Shown piece by piece: positions 62,201 through 62,894 of a DNA stretch of 62,894 bases (positions are counted from its first letter, which is position 1; each line of letters begins with the position of its first letter). This DNA comes from JBBATK01 sp046052705. Its GTDB lineage: Bacteria; Bacteroidota; Ignavibacteria; Kapaibacteriales; NICIL-2. The stretch spans positions 1 through 62,894 of the forward strand of contig JBJOLU010000227.1 in NCBI GenBank assembly GCA_046052705.1. The letters are read 5' to 3'. The notes below the pieces were generated by a model, which searched no databases, had not been told where the DNA came from, and saw only the letters and a list, made by a program, of their open reading frames with translations. The translations under genes were made by a program, and so were the position numbers.

Positions 62201-62894
62201 GGCTCTCAGTGGCTTTCCATCTACGTCACGTTGCTTCAGATACTGGTCAATCCACTTGTCCTTAGCCATCTTGGACAGCGTTTTCCACTGGGCATCGGTG
62301 AAGAAGCCTAGCTCCCGGAGAGCATGGATAGCTTCATGGCGCAGATCACGGATGGGGTTGGCAGAGTCCGACGCGATCTTGATAAGTTGCTGTGCGTAGG
62401 AGCCTGCTTCCTTCAAGCCATCCACAAGGTTCAGACCAACATCTTTCAGGCCGAACTTGTTGAGCGTGGTGCGGAGGGTTTGTTCGAAGTCTGCGACTTG
62501 TTGTGCACGCTCTCCACCGAGGGATTTCTTTTCTTTCGGTTGAATTGGCTTGAGAAATGGAGCTGGAACTGCGGGCTGTTGTCCAAATAGATATTCCTGC
62601 ATCGATGCAATACTTGCCGGAGGGATGGTTCCTCCTTTTCCCGGTGTTTCACTTTTGAATGCCTGTGAGTTGAACCGGTCGCCTCTTGATTCTGCTTCGG
62701 CAATGGCATTGTCAATGAGCCACTGTGTTGCGTATTTTTCGCTTTTCTGTTTTGGGTATGGCGTCGTAAATCTGCCTGAAGAAGTAGAAAACACATCCCC
62801 GCCACGAATAGGCTGTTTATCCACAGGCCGTCCCTCGTAATCAAGTACCCGAGGTTCAAGAGCTTGTTGGACTTCTGGAGCTTTCCGCTCAATA
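59195..62894 (-). CDS. Giant polyvalent internal virion protein, C-terminal part: HExxH metalloprotease-like motif and LPD38-like domain
   Basis: This continues the frame from 2130 through the junction to a stop at 59195; the bases from 62774 on are the duplicated overlap. A GTG at 62824 is an internal codon (residue 694), not the start. DNA 62324-62338 encodes HEAIH (full-protein residues 856-860), followed about 60 residues on by an EEAVADAF segment. That pairing fits the zincin-like MPTase domains of phage polyvalent proteins. Around residues 1390-1560 lies a segment (LLYNKYEEW-type helix, FHAKDLMDF, IPFLNARVQG) resembling large polyvalent protein-associated domain 38. A hydrophobic helix follows near 1575-1600. 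Likely packaged and ejected, with possible protease activity on host or virion proteins. It is convergent with the plus-strand HNH gene and overlaps it by 12 bp. Confidence 0.85.
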   Translation of the reverse strand, partial: IERKAPEVQQALEPRVLDYEGRPVDKQPIRGGDVFSTSSGRFTTPYPKQKSEKYATQWLIDNAIAEAESRGDRFNSQAFKSETPGKGGTIPPASIASMQEYLFGQQPAVPAPFLKPIQPKEKKSLGGERAQQVADFEQTLRTTLNKFGLKDVGLNLVDGLKEAGSYAQQLIKIASDSANPIRDLRHEAIHALRELGFFTDAQWKTLSKMAKDKWIDQYLKQRDVDGKPLRAGEESRYDAYMREYNGDMEKITEEAVADAFADFDAKKAPSGLIQSLLTRLRNLFQAIKSALTKVESPEQIFGKVERGELKTGERRATSEAKSLRAPGKVEEIARKVEAKVLPPKEKIETESFSDIKSDALKAEIQRRFNPKPETVVDRINSMREKFWERMAQGFLDKYRAIKKYSDEGYMLARMSNTVDGAVEGLLFHGQVFNDGGALNIKPNTEGLYEAFRPLGKEVDRFLVWMAMSRDANLPEEKRSFSSQALQAKDEMIEGDVGGRPRAEVYNEVRRKMNALNKSVLDVAKEAGIIDKEGYKRFSSDLYYVPMYKITEEGELVPTSGEKLTDQFFSKELKGNKELAFGDLMQNIVQNWSHILSASMKNIAATKVLQAAEQSKLDVVRPSMKAQYEYENGLVYKVTKDGREVLGKLLPGHTTKKPGTVSVIKDGMPVYYEVNDPLLLDSIAGITWLGPQGKWLDVAKNFKNMLQFGVTISPAFRVRNLIRDSVSAISIADIKKNPVMNAIEGMNFYDPKDPNYIGALAGGGMMKFGAAMEGGMSENIKRLVKAGVPDNTILDSPEKIKNGLKYLYNKYEEWGNKMENANRLAIYQQARAKGMSHLEASFHAKDLMDFTLHGSFPAFRRLTMVIPFLNARVQGLYKLGRDGITPTYRLIYSSLTGKEISESDKKKGERFAIVLAGVGLASAALYYAFKDDEEFKKREQWDRDNFWWIKFPGMEHAFRIPKPFELGAFGTLVERSLEQIVDQGAEGKVFGEAMTRMLSDTFAINPIPQMFKPVLDIYANKDSFTGAPIETAGMEKLSKQERVADSTSWIGKGLGGVSKAIATVTTEKAELSPVQIEYLIKGYFGWLGAMATSTAHYAAMPFSKGAYPDMKYADTFSMGFVKELPATQSKFVTSFYDNNQKIQQAMADMRHYATLGEIEKAQKIAIDQADKIKLAKFYDKASDDMSRMRKYISIITANPNMTGAEKRQEIDRAKLIIAEIARQAEELRVALKE
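62774..62894. repeat. Terminal direct repeat, second copy
   Basis: Exact copy of positions 1-121. It should be removed once when the sequence is circularised. It codes for part of the 1902-aa polyvalent virion protein. Confidence 0.95.

Noticed and set aside
1..62894. Temperate phage (integrase, attachment site, CI-type repressor)
   Set aside because: No tyrosine or serine integrase, excisionase or full repressor was recognised. The winged-helix and ribbon-helix-helix proteins alone do not indicate lysogeny.

Overview
The window is one complete circular genome of a tailed bacteriophage (Caudoviricetes, podovirus-like), cut open at an arbitrary point. The first 121 bases recur exactly as the last 121 (62774-62894), which is what a circular contig with an assembly overlap looks like, so the true circle is about 62,773 bp. 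The cut falls inside one gene: reading leftward from 2130, across the junction and on to 59195 gives a single uninterrupted 1902-codon frame. A short genome with a P22/T7-style tail (adaptors, nozzle, no tape measure or sheath) and large internal virion proteins suggests a podovirus. The betaproteobacterial-type H-NS homologue suggests a Burkholderiales-like host. No integrase or lysogeny module was found.

Layout. (1) 38190 leftward to 1, continuing through 62894 to 59195, minus strand: packaging and virion genes in order small terminase, winged-helix protein, large terminase with an intein, portal, GroES-like co-chaperonin, scaffold, decoration protein, major capsid, HNH endonuclease, glycosyltransferase, many small head-tail proteins, connectors, two tail fibres with a repeat protein between them, holin, GH108 endolysin, GIY-YIG endonuclease, nozzle, further virion proteins and the 1902-aa polyvalent protein. 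(2) 38314-41168, plus strand: a small early operon behind a good sigma70-like promoter, including the antirestriction protein ArdA. (3) 53563 leftward to 41073, minus strand: tRNA-Thr, a cysteine-rich exported peptide, about 2 kb of structured non-coding sequence, then some 35 small, mostly overlapping genes ending in methyltransferase, SF2 helicase and Toprim primase. (4) 53990-59206, plus strand: recombination and replication accessory genes (RecB-like nuclease, ERF annealing protein, SSB-like protein), many small ORFs, H-NS and an HNH protein.

How it works together. No DNA or RNA polymerase gene was found, so replication probably uses host polymerases with the phage helicase, Toprim primase and ERF/SSB/nuclease set. 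Host takeover seems to rest on ArdA, H-NS, small regulators, and a number of small membrane or exported proteins. Packaging depends on a terminase that must first splice out a class 3-type intein sitting in its ATP-binding loop.

Most unusual parts: the intein in the terminase P-loop (35157-36176); a tightly packed array of closed-stem RNA elements at 51346-51909, two of which are diverged copies with compensatory base changes; interleaved long inverted repeats at 52801-52932; a six-cysteine exported peptide whose leader can hide its ribosome binding site; and a widespread small phage gene broken by an in-frame TAA at 44815-44817.
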